Assembly (NCBI RefSeq): GCF_000515255.1
Contig: NZ_KI911559.1
Location: 3,166,693 to 3,230,692 of the forward strand
Length of the DNA: 64,000 bases
Direction: 5' to 3'
From: Rhodovibrio salinarum DSM 9154
Lineage (GTDB): Bacteria > Pseudomonadota > Alphaproteobacteria > Kiloniellales > Rhodovibrionaceae
Positions 1 to 11,162 of the stretch are shown here, piece by piece. The notes beneath the pieces are model-generated. The model searched no databases, had not been told where the DNA came from, and saw nothing but the letters and a program-made list of their open reading frames with translations. Within the stretch, counting starts at the first letter, position 1, and each line of letters opens with the position of its first letter. Position numbers and translations under genes: made by a program.

Positions 1-253
<253 letters not shown>

Positions 254-257
254 GCGC

Positions 258-1880
258 ATGCAACTGACCGTCTGGACATACGAGGGGCCGCCGCACGTCG
301 GCGCGATGCGGGTCGCCACCGGCATGACCGGCGTGCACTACGTGCTGCACGCCCCGCAGGGCGACACCTACGCCGACCTGCTGTTCACCATGATCGAACG
401 GCGCGACCACCGGCCGCCGGTGACCTACACCACCTTCAAGGAGCGCGATCTCGGCTCGGACACCGCGGAACTGTTCTCCCGGGCGGCCAGGGACGCCTAC
501 GACCGCTTCCGGCCCGAGGCGATGCTGGTCGGCTCGTCGTGCACGGCGGAGCTGATCCAGGACGATCCGGGCGGGCTGATGAGTGCCCTCAACCTGCCGA
601 TCCCGGTGGTGGCGCTGGAGCTGCCGGCCTACCAGCGCAAGGAGAACTGGGGCGCGGCGGAGACCTTCTACCAGCTGGTGCGCGGCCTGATCGGGCGCAA
701 CGACGGGCAGACGCCGGTCGGCAGCCCCGCAGGCGAGCGCCCCCGGGCGAACATTCTGGGCGCCACCGCGCTCGGCTTCCGGCACCGCGACGACGTCGCC
801 GAGATCACCCGGCTGCTAGGCCAGCTCGGGATCGAGGTCAACGTCGCCGCGCCGCTGGGCGCCAGCCCGCACGACCTGCAGCGGATCCCGCAGGCCGACG
901 TCAACATCCCGCTCTACCCCGAGGTCGCGGGCACGCTCGCGCGCTGGCTCAAGCGCGAGTGGAAGATGCCGCAGACCGAGACGATCCCCTACGGCGTCAA
1001 TGCCACCCGGGAGTTCGTCCAGGAGGTCGCGGAGATCTGCGGGGTCGATCCCGCCCCGGTGCTCGACGCCATGCCGACCCGCCTGCCCTGGTGGTCGCGC
1101 TCGGTCGACAGCAACTACCTGACCGGCAAGCGGGTGTTCGTGTTCGCCGACGGCACGCATGCGATCGCCGCCGCGCGGGTCGCCCAGGAGGAGATGGGCT
1201 TCGAGGTGGTGGGGCTGGGCACCTACGCCCGCGAGTTCGGCCGGGAGGTGCGCGCGGCGGCGCAGGCCTACGGCGTCGAGGCGCTGATCAGCGACGACTA
1301 CCTGGAGGTCGAGGCGCAGATCGCCGAGCTGCAGCCCGAGCTGGTGCTGGGCACGCAGATGGAACGCCACATCGCCAAGCGCCTGGGGATCGGCTGCGCG
1401 GTGATCTCCGCCCCGGTGCACGTGCAGGACTTCCCCGCGCGCTATTCCCCGGTGATGGGCTTCGAGGGCGCCAACGTCCTGTTCGACACCTTCGTCCACC
1501 CGCTGGTGATGGGCCTCGAGGAACACCTGCTCGGCATGTTCCGCGAGGACTTCGAGTTCCACGACGACGCCCGCCCCTCCCACCACGGTCCCGGCGCCCG
1601 CGTCGAAGCTCTCGAGCCCGCGCCGCAGCCGGCCCCCGACGCCGCAGTGCCCGAAAAGCAGCTGGAAACGGCTGGCGCCGATGCCGGCGACACCGCCACG
1701 CTGGACGCCCCCACCGACGCGCCCGCCTGGACCCCCGACGCCGAACAGGAACTGAAGAAAATCCCCTTCTTCGTCCGCGGCAAAGCGCGCCGGAATACGG
1801 AGAAATTCGCCCGCGAGCGCGGGCTCAGCAAGATAACGGTCGAGGCCTTGTATGATGCCAAAGCGCACTTCGGCTCATAA
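258..1880 (+). CDS. bchB: Light-independent protochlorophyllide reductase subunit B
   Basis: 540 residues, starting [20 protein letters not shown], the characteristic BchB/ChlB N terminus. BchB binds protochlorophyllide and shares the 4Fe-4S cluster with BchN in dark-operative POR. Two parts are visible: the nitrogenase-like core (about 1-425) and the C-terminal protochlorophyllide reductase domain (about 490-540, [20 protein letters not shown]). They are joined by an Ala/Pro/Asp-rich linker (about 435-490), which makes the protein slightly longer than the roughly 510-530 residues usual for the family. The 3' end overlaps the bchH start by 29 bases. Sits in the bchN-B-H-L-M run. Confidence 0.97.
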   Translation: MQLTVWTYEGPPHVGAMRVATGMTGVHYVLHAPQGDTYADLLFTMIERRDHRPPVTYTTFKERDLGSDTAELFSRAARDAYDRFRPEAMLVGSSCTAELIQDDPGGLMSALNLPIPVVALELPAYQRKENWGAAETFYQLVRGLIGRNDGQTPVGSPAGERPRANILGATALGFRHRDDVAEITRLLGQLGIEVNVAAPLGASPHDLQRIPQADVNIPLYPEVAGTLARWLKREWKMPQTETIPYGVNATREFVQEVAEICGVDPAPVLDAMPTRLPWWSRSVDSNYLTGKRVFVFADGTHAIAAARVAQEEMGFEVVGLGTYAREFGREVRAAAQAYGVEALISDDYLEVEAQIAELQPELVLGTQMERHIAKRLGIGCAVISAPVHVQDFPARYSPVMGFEGANVLFDTFVHPLVMGLEEHLLGMFREDFEFHDDARPSHHGPGARVEALEPAPQPAPDAAVPEKQLETAGADAGDTATLDAPTDAPAWTPDAEQELKKIPFFVRGKARRNTEKFARERGLSKITVEALYDAKAHFGS

Positions 1881-4800
1881 CAGCACGCCCCTGCGCGTGG
1901 TCATCGTGACGCTGGATACGCATCTGGCGAGCGCGACCGAACAGGCGTGCCGTCAGTTACAGCAGCGCGAGCTGCCGGGTCTGGAGCTGAACCTGCACGC
2001 GGCTACCGAGTGGAATCGCGATCCCGACGCCCTTGAACGCTGCCGCGAGGACATCGCGCAGGGCGACATCGTCATCGCCTCGATGCTGTTCATGGAAGAC
2101 CACATCCAGGCGGTCCTGCCCGACCTGCAAGCCCGGCGCGACACCTGCGATGCGATGATCTGCGCGATGAGCGCGGGCGAGGTCATCAAGCTGACCCGGA
2201 TCGGCCAGTTCGATATGAGCGGCGAGCAGTCCGCGCCGATCAAGCTGCTCAAGCGCCTCAAGGGATCTAAGAAGCCAGGCAGTGGCAGTTCCGGCAGCAA
2301 GCAGATGGCGATGCTGCGCCGGGTGCCGAAGATGCTGCGCTACATCCCAGGCACCGCCCAGGACGTGCGCGCCTATTTCCTGACCCTGCAGTACATGCTG
2401 GCGGGCTCCACCGAGAACGTCGCCAACATGGTGCGCTTCCTGGTCAACCGCTACGCCGCCGGTACGCGTGCGCCGCTTGCCGGCACCCTGGCCGCGCCAG
2501 CGCCGCGCGAATATCCGGACGTCGGCGTCTACCACCCGCGGATGAAGGACCGGATCGCCAGCGACGCCGGCCACCTGCCCCGCCTGTCAGGCGCAAAGGC
2601 ACGCGTCGGCGTGCTCCTGATGCGCTCCTACGTGCTGGCCAATAACGCGCAGCACTATGACGGCGTGATCCAGGCGCTGGAGGCGCGCGGCCTGGAGGTC
2701 GTGCCCGCCTTCGCAAGCGGCCTGGACAACCGGCCGGCGGTCGAGACCTTCTTCATGAAGGACGGCCAACCGACGGTCGACGCCGTGGTCTCGCTGACCG
2801 GCTTCTCGCTGGTTGGTGGCCCGGCGTACAACGACGCCGGCGCGGCCGAGGCGATGCTGGAGCAGCTCGACGTGCCCTACATCGCCGCGCACGCCGTGGA
2901 GTTCCAGACGATGGAGGCCTGGAAGGCCTCCGAGAACGGCCTGATGCCGGTCGAGGCCACGATGATGGTCGCGATTCCGGAACTGGATGGTGCCACCGGC
3001 TCGATGGTGTTCGGGGGCCGGTCGATCAATGCCGACGACGGCCAGCTGCGCGACATGCACGTTCATCCCGAACGCGCCAACATGTTGGCGCGACGGGTCG
3101 ATAAGCAGGTCCAGCTGCGCAAGTCGGCGCGCAAGGACCGCAAGCTCGCGATCGCGCTGTTCAACTTCCCGCCGAACGCAGGCGCGACCGGCACGGCGGC
3201 CTTCCTGTCCGTGTTCGAGAGCCTGCACCGCACGTTGGGCGAGTTGAAGCAAGCCGGCTACACGGTTGACGTGCCCGAGACGGTCGACGAGCTGCGCGCG
3301 GCGATCGTCCAAGGCAACGCCGAGCAGTTCGGTGCACTCGCCAACGTCCACCACCGCACCCCGGTCGATCAGCACGTCAAGCGGGAGACCTGGCTGAAGG
3401 ACATCGAGGCCGCCTGGGGCCCGGCGCCGGGTCGGCAGAACGCCGACGGCCGGCACCTGTTCGTCATGGGCGCACAGTTCGGCAACGTCTTCGTCGGCGT
3501 ACAGCCCGGCTTTGGCTACGAGGGCGACCCGATGCGCCTGCTGTTCGAGAAGGGGTTCGCGCCGACCCACGACTTCTCCAACTTCTACCGCTACATCAAG
3601 GAAGACTTCGGCGCGCACGCGGTGCTGCACTTCGGCACCCACGGCGCGCTCGAGTTCATGCCCGGCAAGCAGACCGGCCTGTCGAACGACTGCTGGCCGG
3701 ACCGGCTGATCGGCGATCTGCCGAACTTCTATCTCTATGCCGCCAACAACCCATCCGAGGGCATGCTGGCCAAGCGGCGCGGCGCCGCCACGCTGATCAG
3801 CTACATGACCCCGCCGCTGGCGCGCGCGGGTCTCTACAAGGACCTGCTCGACCTCAAGCACTCGATCGAGCGCTACCGCGCCCTGCCGCCGCAGCAACAG
3901 GACGAGCGAGATCAGCTGACCGAGCTGATTCAGGCGCAGGCGATCAAACTCGATCTGGCGGACGAAGACGCGGCTACCTGGACCGGGGCAACGGCCGAGG
4001 AGAACATCTACCAGCTGCACGAAGACGTGCGCGAACTCGAGAACACGCTGATCCCCTATGGTCTGCACACCCTCGGCGAGGCTCCCACGCCGGCGCAGCG
4101 GGTCGAGATGCTGACCGCCATGGTGGAGAGCGACGCCGAGGCGGACGGCAAGACCTCCCTGCCCTACGCCACGATCGAGGCACTGGTCGAAGGCCAGAGC
4201 CCCGAGCAAGCGCTCCAGGCCGGGGGCCGCAAGCGCGACGCGTCGGCCCTGGACCGCGCGCGCGAGCTGCAGGGGATCGACCGTCAACTGAAGACGCAAA
4301 CGGAAACGCAGGCGATCCTGCACGCGCTCGACGGCGGCTTTATCCCACCGGCCCCGGGCGGCGACTTCCTGCGCAAGCCGAGCGTTCTGCCGACCGGGCG
4401 CAACATTCACGGCTTCGACCCCTTCCGCCTGCCCAGCGCGTTCGCCATGCACGAGGGCCGGCGCCAGAGCGATCAACTGATCGAGCGCTACCGTGCCGAT
4501 GGCAACGGCTATCCGGAATCGATCGCGCTGGTGCTCTGGGGCACCGACAACCTGAAGAACGAGGGGGCGCCGATCGCCCAGGCGCTCAGCCTGATGGGGG
4601 CGGAGCCGCGGTTCGACAGCTACGGCCGGCTGGCCGGCGCGAAGTTGAGCGACCTGGATACGCTGGGCCGGCCGCGGATCGACGTCGTTATGACGCTGTC
4701 CGGCATCTTCCGTGACCTCCTGCCGATGCAGACCAAGCTACTGGCCGAGGCGGCCTACCTCGCCGCACAAGCGGACGAGGCGCCGGAATGGAACTTCGTG

Positions 4801-5625
4801 CGCAAGCACGCGCTCGCCTACATGCAGCAGGAGGGGGTCGATCTGGAGACCGCCGCGCTGCGGGTGTTCTCGAACGCCGAGGGCGCCTACGGCTCCAACG
4901 TCAACCAACTGGTCGAAAACGGCCGCTGGAACGACGAGGACGAGCTGGCCGACGCCTACACCAAGCGCAAGTGCTTCGCCTATGGCGTCTCTGGCAGCCC
5001 GATGAAGCGCCCTGCGCTGCTGAACCGCATGCTGGGCGACGTCCAGATGGCTTACCAGAACCTCGACTCGACCGAAGTCGGCGTGACCTCGATCGGCTAC
5101 TACTTCGACACGTTGGGCTCGATCAGCCGCGCCGCCGGCAAGGCGCAACGCGAAAACGGCCAGGCCGCGGCCGGGAACGCCGGCAAGAACGGCGAAATTC
5201 CGGTTTACGTCGGCGACCACACCACCGGCAAAGGCAAGGTGCGGACGATCGGCGAACAAGTCGGTCTGGAGACCCGCACCCGCAGCCTGAACCCGAAGTG
5301 GTACGAAGGCATGCTGGAAAGCGGCTACGAGGGCGTGCGCCAGATCGAGCAGCAGATCACCAACACCATGGGGTGGTCGGCGACGACCGGCCAGGTGCAA
5401 CCCTGGGTGTACGACCGCCTGACCCAGACGTTCGTGCTCGACGACGAGATGCGCGAACGCCTGGCGCAGCTCAACCCGGCCGCGTCCGCGCGCATGGCCA
5501 ACCGACTGATCGAGGCGCACGAGCGCAACTACTGGACCCCGGACGACGCGACGCTGGAGGCCCTGCGGCGCTTCGGCGAGGAGCTCGAGGACCGGCTCGA
5601 GGGCATCGACGAAGCCGCGGCCTAA
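1852..5625 (+). CDS. bchH: Magnesium chelatase large subunit H
   Basis: 1257 residues, normal for the porphyrin-binding subunit of Mg-chelatase (CobN/BchH family). It binds protoporphyrin IX and Mg2+ and, driven by the BchI-BchD AAA+ motor encoded at 34990-37970, makes Mg-protoporphyrin. The family core motif [16 protein letters not shown] begins near residue 592; the N-terminal DUF3479-like region is present. The start overlaps bchB by 29 bases; ATG at 1855 is an equally possible start, with GAGG a short distance upstream. The C-terminal part carries the usual [18 protein letters not shown] stretch. Confidence 0.97.
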   Translation: MMPKRTSAHNSTPLRVVIVTLDTHLASATEQACRQLQQRELPGLELNLHAATEWNRDPDALERCREDIAQGDIVIASMLFMEDHIQAVLPDLQARRDTCDAMICAMSAGEVIKLTRIGQFDMSGEQSAPIKLLKRLKGSKKPGSGSSGSKQMAMLRRVPKMLRYIPGTAQDVRAYFLTLQYMLAGSTENVANMVRFLVNRYAAGTRAPLAGTLAAPAPREYPDVGVYHPRMKDRIASDAGHLPRLSGAKARVGVLLMRSYVLANNAQHYDGVIQALEARGLEVVPAFASGLDNRPAVETFFMKDGQPTVDAVVSLTGFSLVGGPAYNDAGAAEAMLEQLDVPYIAAHAVEFQTMEAWKASENGLMPVEATMMVAIPELDGATGSMVFGGRSINADDGQLRDMHVHPERANMLARRVDKQVQLRKSARKDRKLAIALFNFPPNAGATGTAAFLSVFESLHRTLGELKQAGYTVDVPETVDELRAAIVQGNAEQFGALANVHHRTPVDQHVKRETWLKDIEAAWGPAPGRQNADGRHLFVMGAQFGNVFVGVQPGFGYEGDPMRLLFEKGFAPTHDFSNFYRYIKEDFGAHAVLHFGTHGALEFMPGKQTGLSNDCWPDRLIGDLPNFYLYAANNPSEGMLAKRRGAATLISYMTPPLARAGLYKDLLDLKHSIERYRALPPQQQDERDQLTELIQAQAIKLDLADEDAATWTGATAEENIYQLHEDVRELENTLIPYGLHTLGEAPTPAQRVEMLTAMVESDAEADGKTSLPYATIEALVEGQSPEQALQAGGRKRDASALDRARELQGIDRQLKTQTETQAILHALDGGFIPPAPGGDFLRKPSVLPTGRNIHGFDPFRLPSAFAMHEGRRQSDQLIERYRADGNGYPESIALVLWGTDNLKNEGAPIAQALSLMGAEPRFDSYGRLAGAKLSDLDTLGRPRIDVVMTLSGIFRDLLPMQTKLLAEAAYLAAQADEAPEWNFVRKHALAYMQQEGVDLETAALRVFSNAEGAYGSNVNQLVENGRWNDEDELADAYTKRKCFAYGVSGSPMKRPALLNRMLGDVQMAYQNLDSTEVGVTSIGYYFDTLGSISRAAGKAQRENGQAAAGNAGKNGEIPVYVGDHTTGKGKVRTIGEQVGLETRTRSLNPKWYEGMLESGYEGVRQIEQQITNTMGWSATTGQVQPWVYDRLTQTFVLDDEMRERLAQLNPAASARMANRLIEAHERNYWTPDDATLEALRRFGEELEDRLEGIDEAAA

Positions 5626-6609
<984 letters not shown>

Positions 6610-6635
6610 CTGCGCACGCGAGATCGCAACCTAGC

Positions 6636-7352
6636 ATGACCCAAACCAGCTACCAGCAACGCCGCAGCCAGCTCGCGGAGTACTTCGACCGTACCGCGGC
6701 GACGGCTTGGCAGCGCCTGACCTCCGACGCCCCGGTGAGCCGCATTCGCGCCACCGTGCGGGAGGGGCGTGCGCAGATGCGGGAAACGCTGCTGGACTGG
6801 ATGCCCGCCGACCTGACCGGCCGCCGCTTGCTGGATGCCGGCTGCGGCACCGGTATGCTGTCGGTCGAGGCCGCGCGCCGCGGCGCCGAGGTGGTTGCGG
6901 TCGATATCTCGCCCACGCTGGTGGACCTCGGCCGACAGCGCCATGCCGAAGCGGTGGAAGCCGGCCACGCCAAGCCGGGCGCCGTCGACTTCCGGGTCGG
7001 CGATATGACCGATCAGGAGCTTGGCACCTTCGATCATGTCGTCGCGATGGACTCGATCATCCACTACAAGCCCGATGACATGGTGGCGATGATCGCCAAC
7101 CTGGCGGCGATGGCCGAGCGCCAGCTGCTGGTGACCTTCGCGCCGCGCACCCTGCCGCTTACGCTCATGCACCTGAGTGGCCAGTTGTTCCCGCGCGGCG
7201 ACAAGTCGCCCGCGATCGAGCCGATCCGCGAGACCAAGCTGAAAAAGCTGATGGCGCGCGCGCCGCGTCTGCAAGGCTGGCAGCCCGGGCGCACGCAACG
7301 GATCGGCCACTTCTTCTACACCTCCCAAGCGCTGGAGGTGTTGCCGCGATGA
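6636..7352 (+). CDS. bchM: Magnesium-protoporphyrin IX O-methyltransferase
   Basis: 238 residues, class I SAM-dependent methyltransferase. It transfers a methyl group to the ring C propionate of Mg-protoporphyrin, making the monomethyl ester that BchE uses. SAM-binding motif I, LLDAGCGTG, is at residues 65-73, followed by EVVAVDIS (motif II). The C-terminal RIGHFFYTSQALEVLP is typical of BchM. The start has only a weak Shine-Dalgarno, consistent with coupling to bchL 26 bases upstream. The stop overlaps the lhaA start (ATGA). Confidence 0.96.
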   Translation: MTQTSYQQRRSQLAEYFDRTAATAWQRLTSDAPVSRIRATVREGRAQMRETLLDWMPADLTGRRLLDAGCGTGMLSVEAARRGAEVVAVDISPTLVDLGRQRHAEAVEAGHAKPGAVDFRVGDMTDQELGTFDHVVAMDSIIHYKPDDMVAMIANLAAMAERQLLVTFAPRTLPLTLMHLSGQLFPRGDKSPAIEPIRETKLKKLMARAPRLQGWQPGRTQRIGHFFYTSQALEVLPR

Positions 7353-8791
7353 AGAAACTGAACGCCCAACTCGCGCAGGGCTGGCAGCAACTCGGACCGC
7401 GGTTCCTCCCCTTCGCGGATGCCGCGTCGGCGGAACTGCCGCTCGGCCGGCTACTGCGCCTGTCGCTGTTCCAGGTCTCGGTCGGCATGGCCGTGGTGCT
7501 GCTGACCGGTACGCTGAACCGCGTGATGATTCTGGAACTGGACGTGCCGGCCTGGCTGGTTTCGCTGATGGTGGCACTGCCGGTTGTGTTCGCGCCGTTC
7601 CGCGCCCTGGTCGGCTTCCGCTCCGACACCCATAAGTCGGTGCTCGGTTGGCGGCGCGTGCCGTATATCTGGATCGGCACGATGCTACAGTTCGGCGGCT
7701 TGGCGATCATGCCGTTTGCGCTGCTGGTGCTCTCGGGCGATACGGTGCAGACGGTGCCGCCATGGGTCGGCCAGGGCGCCGCCGGCATCGCCTTCCTGCT
7801 GGTCGGCGCCGGACTGCACACGACGCAGACCGCCGGCCTGGCGCTCGCGACCGACGTGGCCCCGGCGGACAAGCGCCCGCGTGTGGTCGCGCTGCTGTAC
7901 GTCATGCTGCTGGTCGGCATGGTCGCCGCCGCGCTCTCGTTCGGCGTACTGCTCGCCGAGTTCGACCAGATGAAACTGATCCAGGTGATCCAGGGCGCCG
8001 CCGCCGTCACGATCATCTTCAACAGCATCGCGCTGTGGAAACAGGAAGCCCGGAACAAGGAACTGACCGCGCCGGATCGCGATCGTCCCAGCTTCACCGA
8101 AGCGTGGCGCACGTTCCGGGGTCAGGGCCGCACGCTGCGCCTGCTGACGGCCGTCGGCCTAGGGACCGCCGGCTTTTCCATGCAGGACGTCCTCCTGGAG
8201 CCCTACGGCGGTCAGGTGCTGGGCCTCAGCGTGAGCGAGACCACGCTGCTCACCGCCATGTTGGCAGGCGGTATGCTGATCGGCTTCATGCTGGCCGCCC
8301 AACAGCTCAACCGGGGCCGGAACCATCACCGGCTGGCGGCGGTCGGCGTGCTGATCGGTCTCGTCGCCTTTTCCCTGGTGATCTTCGCGGCACCGCTCGG
8401 CTCGGCCACGATGTTTCGGGCTGGCGCGGTGCTGATCGGCCTGGGCGGCGGGCTGTTTGGCGTCTCAACGCTCACGGCCGTCATGGAGATGGCCGAGGGC
8501 AGCGAAAGCGGGATCGCACTGGGCGCCTGGGGGGCCGTGCAGGCTACCGCAATGGGCTGCGCGATCGCGCTGGGCGGCGCTGTGCGGGATGTGGTCAACG
8601 GCTTCGCGCTGTCCGGGGCGCTGGGCCCGGCGATGAACCAGGCCAGCACCGGCTACGGGGTCGTTTACCACCTGGAGATCTTGCTGCTGTTCGCGACCCT
8701 GGTCGCGGTCGGACCGCTGGTGCGTTCCACTCAGCGGTCAAACGAGAAGACGTCGCAACGGAAGTTCGGTCTGGCCGAGTTCCCCGGCTAG
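7349..8791 (+). CDS. lhaA: LhaA/PucC-family light-harvesting complex assembly transporter-like protein
   Basis: 480 residues, very hydrophobic, with about twelve predicted membrane segments; a member of the bacteriochlorophyll-delivery (BCD) branch of the major facilitator superfamily. The N-terminal segment LFQVSVGMAVVLLTGTLNRVMILEL, split here as LFQVSVGMAVVLL and TGTLNRVMILEL, and the motif GWRRVPYIWIGTMLQFGG are family signatures. Homologues (LhaA, PucC, Bch2) are needed for LH1 or LH2 assembly and probably hand over bacteriochlorophyll. The position between bchM and puhA is that of lhaA (ORF F1696) in Rhodobacter, hence this name rather than pucC. Starts with a 4-base ATGA overlap with bchM. 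Confidence 0.92.
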   Translation: MKKLNAQLAQGWQQLGPRFLPFADAASAELPLGRLLRLSLFQVSVGMAVVLLTGTLNRVMILELDVPAWLVSLMVALPVVFAPFRALVGFRSDTHKSVLGWRRVPYIWIGTMLQFGGLAIMPFALLVLSGDTVQTVPPWVGQGAAGIAFLLVGAGLHTTQTAGLALATDVAPADKRPRVVALLYVMLLVGMVAAALSFGVLLAEFDQMKLIQVIQGAAAVTIIFNSIALWKQEARNKELTAPDRDRPSFTEAWRTFRGQGRTLRLLTAVGLGTAGFSMQDVLLEPYGGQVLGLSVSETTLLTAMLAGGMLIGFMLAAQQLNRGRNHHRLAAVGVLIGLVAFSLVIFAAPLGSATMFRAGAVLIGLGGGLFGVSTLTAVMEMAEGSESGIALGAWGAVQATAMGCAIALGGAVRDVVNGFALSGALGPAMNQASTGYGVVYHLEILLLFATLVAVGPLVRSTQRSNEKTSQRKFGLAEFPG

Positions 8792-8812
8792 ACAAGTGCA
8801 AGGAGTAGAGCC

Positions 8813-9604
8813 ATGCCCTTTGGCGCCATTACCGAATATATGGACGTGGCACAGATCGTGCTTTACGTCTTCTGGATTTTCTTCGCAGGCCTGATCATCT
8901 ACATCCGCCGCGAAGACAAGCGGGAAGGTTATCCACTGGAATCCGACCGCATCGAGAACACCAACCGCATCGTTTTGCAAGGCTGGCCGTCGATCCCCAA
9001 GCCCAAGCGTTTCCTGCTCCCCGACGGCAGCGCCTACTTCGCGCCCGACTTTAAGCGCGACGAGCGTCCGGTGCCGGCCGAGCCGGCGGGCAATTTCCCC
9101 GGCGCCCCGCTGATCCCGACCGGCGATCCGCTCAAGGACCAGATCGGTGCGGCCGCCTACGCCGAGCGACACGATACGCCCGAGCTGACTTGGCACGGCG
9201 AGGCGAAGATCGTGCCGATCAGCCAGGCCGAGGGCTGGAAGGTGATCGACAGCGACCCCGACCCGCGCGGCATGGACGTCTACTGCGCCGATGGCGAAAC
9301 GGCCGGCACGGTGAAGGAAATCTGGGTCGACAAGCCGGAATCGATCATCCGTTACCTTGAGGTCGATTGCGGCACCGCCCAGGCGGCCAAAAGCGTTCTG
9401 GTTCCCTTCTTCCTGACCAAGGTCAAGGGCAACGCCCGGAAGAAGTGGATCGACGTGAAGGCGGTTACCGCCAGCCAGTTCAAGGACGCACCGACGGTGA
9501 AGGACAACACCCAGATCACGCGCCTGGAAGAGGACAAGATCATGGGCTACTTCGGCGGTGGTCACCTGCATGCCATGCCGCACCGCGCGGAGCCGCTCTT
9601 ATGA
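8813..9604 (+). CDS. puhA: Photosynthetic reaction centre subunit H
   Basis: 263 residues. One membrane helix near residues 12-32 (IVLYVFWIFFAGLIIYI) followed by the RREDKREGYPLE signature, then a cytoplasmic PRC-barrel domain. PuhA caps the cytoplasmic face of the L/M core and shapes proton entry to QB. A good ribosome site (AAGGAG) precedes the ATG, as expected for a strongly expressed structural gene. It is embedded in the bch-lhaA-puh run and overlaps puhB by ATGA. Confidence 0.98.
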   Translation: MPFGAITEYMDVAQIVLYVFWIFFAGLIIYIRREDKREGYPLESDRIENTNRIVLQGWPSIPKPKRFLLPDGSAYFAPDFKRDERPVPAEPAGNFPGAPLIPTGDPLKDQIGAAAYAERHDTPELTWHGEAKIVPISQAEGWKVIDSDPDPRGMDVYCADGETAGTVKEIWVDKPESIIRYLEVDCGTAQAAKSVLVPFFLTKVKGNARKKWIDVKAVTASQFKDAPTVKDNTQITRLEEDKIMGYFGGGHLHAMPHRAEPLL

Positions 9605-10308
9605 GCCATGACGATTTCGATTTCGAGCCGATCCCGGGTCTGCCGAAGCGTCCGCCAGAGGGTGAAGAGATCCTCTGGCAGGGCGCCCCGAGCGCCCGGA
9701 GCCTGGGACGCTTTCTGTTCAATCTCAGGCTGATCGCGCTCTATTTCGGAATCCTGGCGGCTTGGGGCGCGGCCACGGCGATCTCCGACGGTCGCGGCAT
9801 CCTCGATGCCGCGACCTCGGTGATCTGGCTGGCCGTCCTCGGGATTGGTGCGATCGCTCTGTTTCAGGGCTTCGCCTGGCTGGTCGCCCGCACCACCGTC
9901 TACACCATCACCAACCGGCGGGTGGTGATGCGCATCGGCGTGGCCTTGCCGATCACCTACAACGTCCCGTTCAGGGTGATCGACACCGCCAGCCTCAAAG
10001 AGCATAAGGGCGGCGCAGGCAACATCAGCCTGCAGCTGCGCGAAGGCAACAACATCGCCTACCTGCGCCTGTGGCCGCACGTCCGGCCCTGGCACTTCAA
10101 GCAGGCCGAGCCGACCTTGCGCGAGGTACCGAACGCACGGCACGTTGCAGAGATCTTGGCAAATGCGTTGCAGCGCTTCGTCAACCAGCCAAGCGGCGCG
10201 GCCGAAACGCCCGACCAGACGTCGACGACCGGTGGCAACGCGGATCAAGATGATCGGCAGATGCCGCACATGGCCCAACAGCAGGTGCGCGTCTCGGCGG
10301 CCGAATAG
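9601..10308 (+). CDS. puhB: Photosynthetic complex assembly protein PuhB
   Basis: 235 residues from the ATG that overlaps the puhA stop. PuhB is a membrane protein with a PH-like domain needed for reaction-centre assembly and, indirectly, LH1. Seen here: N-terminal FDFEPIPGLPKRPPEGEEILWQG (split as FDFEPIPGLPKRPP and EGEEILWQG), two hydrophobic segments (about 40-60 and 70-100), then a PH-like part with the TNRRVVMRIGVALPITYN motif. The same frame stays open upstream inside puhA but shows no homology there. The C-terminal 35 residues are polar and look disordered. Confidence 0.93.
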   Translation: MSHDDFDFEPIPGLPKRPPEGEEILWQGAPSARSLGRFLFNLRLIALYFGILAAWGAATAISDGRGILDAATSVIWLAVLGIGAIALFQGFAWLVARTTVYTITNRRVVMRIGVALPITYNVPFRVIDTASLKEHKGGAGNISLQLREGNNIAYLRLWPHVRPWHFKQAEPTLREVPNARHVAEILANALQRFVNQPSGAAETPDQTSTTGGNADQDDRQMPHMAQQQVRVSAAE

Positions 10309-10524
10309 GCCGCGCAGAGACGCGCCCTGCGCGCCTTTCTACGCCGCGGCACAGACCGCGGCACACAGAACATCCCGGCGGCCCCCGCCCGCCGCAGACG
10401 TAGACGTAGACGCAGACAACCACAGTGCCGCGCAGGACCGCCGACAGCCAACGGCGCCGCGACGGCGCACCGCCCGCGACCCACGAACGGGCCACCGCGA
10501 GCCCGAGGAGGAGGACGAAGCGCG

Positions 10525-10986
10525 ATGAGCGACAACCGTGGTGTGGTTCCGCGCAAGGCGATCATTGGCGCTGGCCTGATTCTGGCGATCACGATGGCGT
10601 TCGCTGCTTACGGCAGCATCACCGGTTTGAACCTGCCCGGCGAGCCGGACAGCGAACCGCGGACCAGCGTGCCAATCCGAGTCGACGACCGGCCGGATGG
10701 GTCGGTCGCCGTCTACGACGCCGATACCAATGAACTGATCGATACGGTCGCCCCGGGCGAAAACGGGTTCATTCGCGGCGCCATGCGCGCGCTCGCCCGC
10801 CAGCGGCAAATGCAGAACATCGGCGCCAAGCCCCCCTTCAAGCTGACGCTTTGGGAGAACGGCCGGCTGTCGCTGAAGGACATGGCGACTGGCGAACGGA
10901 TTTTCCTGGAAGCCTATGGCACAACGAACCGCGACGCCTTCGCAGCCCTACTGGTCACCGCGACCAAGCAACGCGAACGGCAATAG
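10525..10986 (+). CDS. puhC: Photosynthetic complex assembly protein PuhC
   Basis: 153 residues. One membrane segment close to the N terminus (about 12-30) and a periplasmic domain rich in short beta-forming stretches, with RVDDRPDGSVAVYDADT typical of the family. PuhC helps reorganise LH1 around the reaction centre in Rhodobacter. A strong Shine-Dalgarno run (GAGGAGGAGG) precedes the ATG. It is separated from puhB by 216 bases that contain no credible gene, only a short GTAGAC/GCAGAC hexamer repeat at about 10398-10417. Confidence 0.9.
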   Translation: MSDNRGVVPRKAIIGAGLILAITMAFAAYGSITGLNLPGEPDSEPRTSVPIRVDDRPDGSVAVYDADTNELIDTVAPGENGFIRGAMRALARQRQMQNIGAKPPFKLTLWENGRLSLKDMATGERIFLEAYGTTNRDAFAALLVTATKQRERQ

Positions 10987-11001
10987 TCCGCCGCACGCAG
11001 A

Positions 11002-11078
11002 TCGGGCGGTTTCGAATCAACGCCGCGCGATGCGCGCGTTATCCTGACCGCACCTGTCGGGCGGTTTCGCCGCAACGC
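11002..11078. repeat. Short direct repeat between puhC and puhE
   Basis: TCGGGCGGTTTCG followed by a CAACGC occurs at 11002-11023 and again at 11057-11078, 55 bases apart; the copies differ at only three positions over 22 bases. Between them is the inverted sequence CGCGCGATGCGCGCG (11024-11038). This is the only structured part of the 176-base gap before puhE. The function is unknown; it might be a paired regulator site or RNA structure. Confidence 0.45.
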
Positions 11079-11162
11079 GGTCCCGCGCACAGGTAACACC
11101 ACGCCGGCGCCGATTCGGCATGCGGCACGGGATCAACGGTAACGACGGACACCAGCGCGCAC

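Noticed and set aside
2587-4476. A 629-codon open frame antisense to bchH
   Set aside because: It lies wholly inside the well-conserved bchH gene, has low-complexity Arg/Gly/Val-rich composition and no recognisable domain. Long antisense frames are expected where GC-rich third positions suppress stop codons.
10309-10524. Possible gene between puhB and puhC
   Set aside because: The open frames here are Arg/Pro-rich with no ribosome site tied to them; the stretch looks like an untranslated spacer with a short hexamer repeat.
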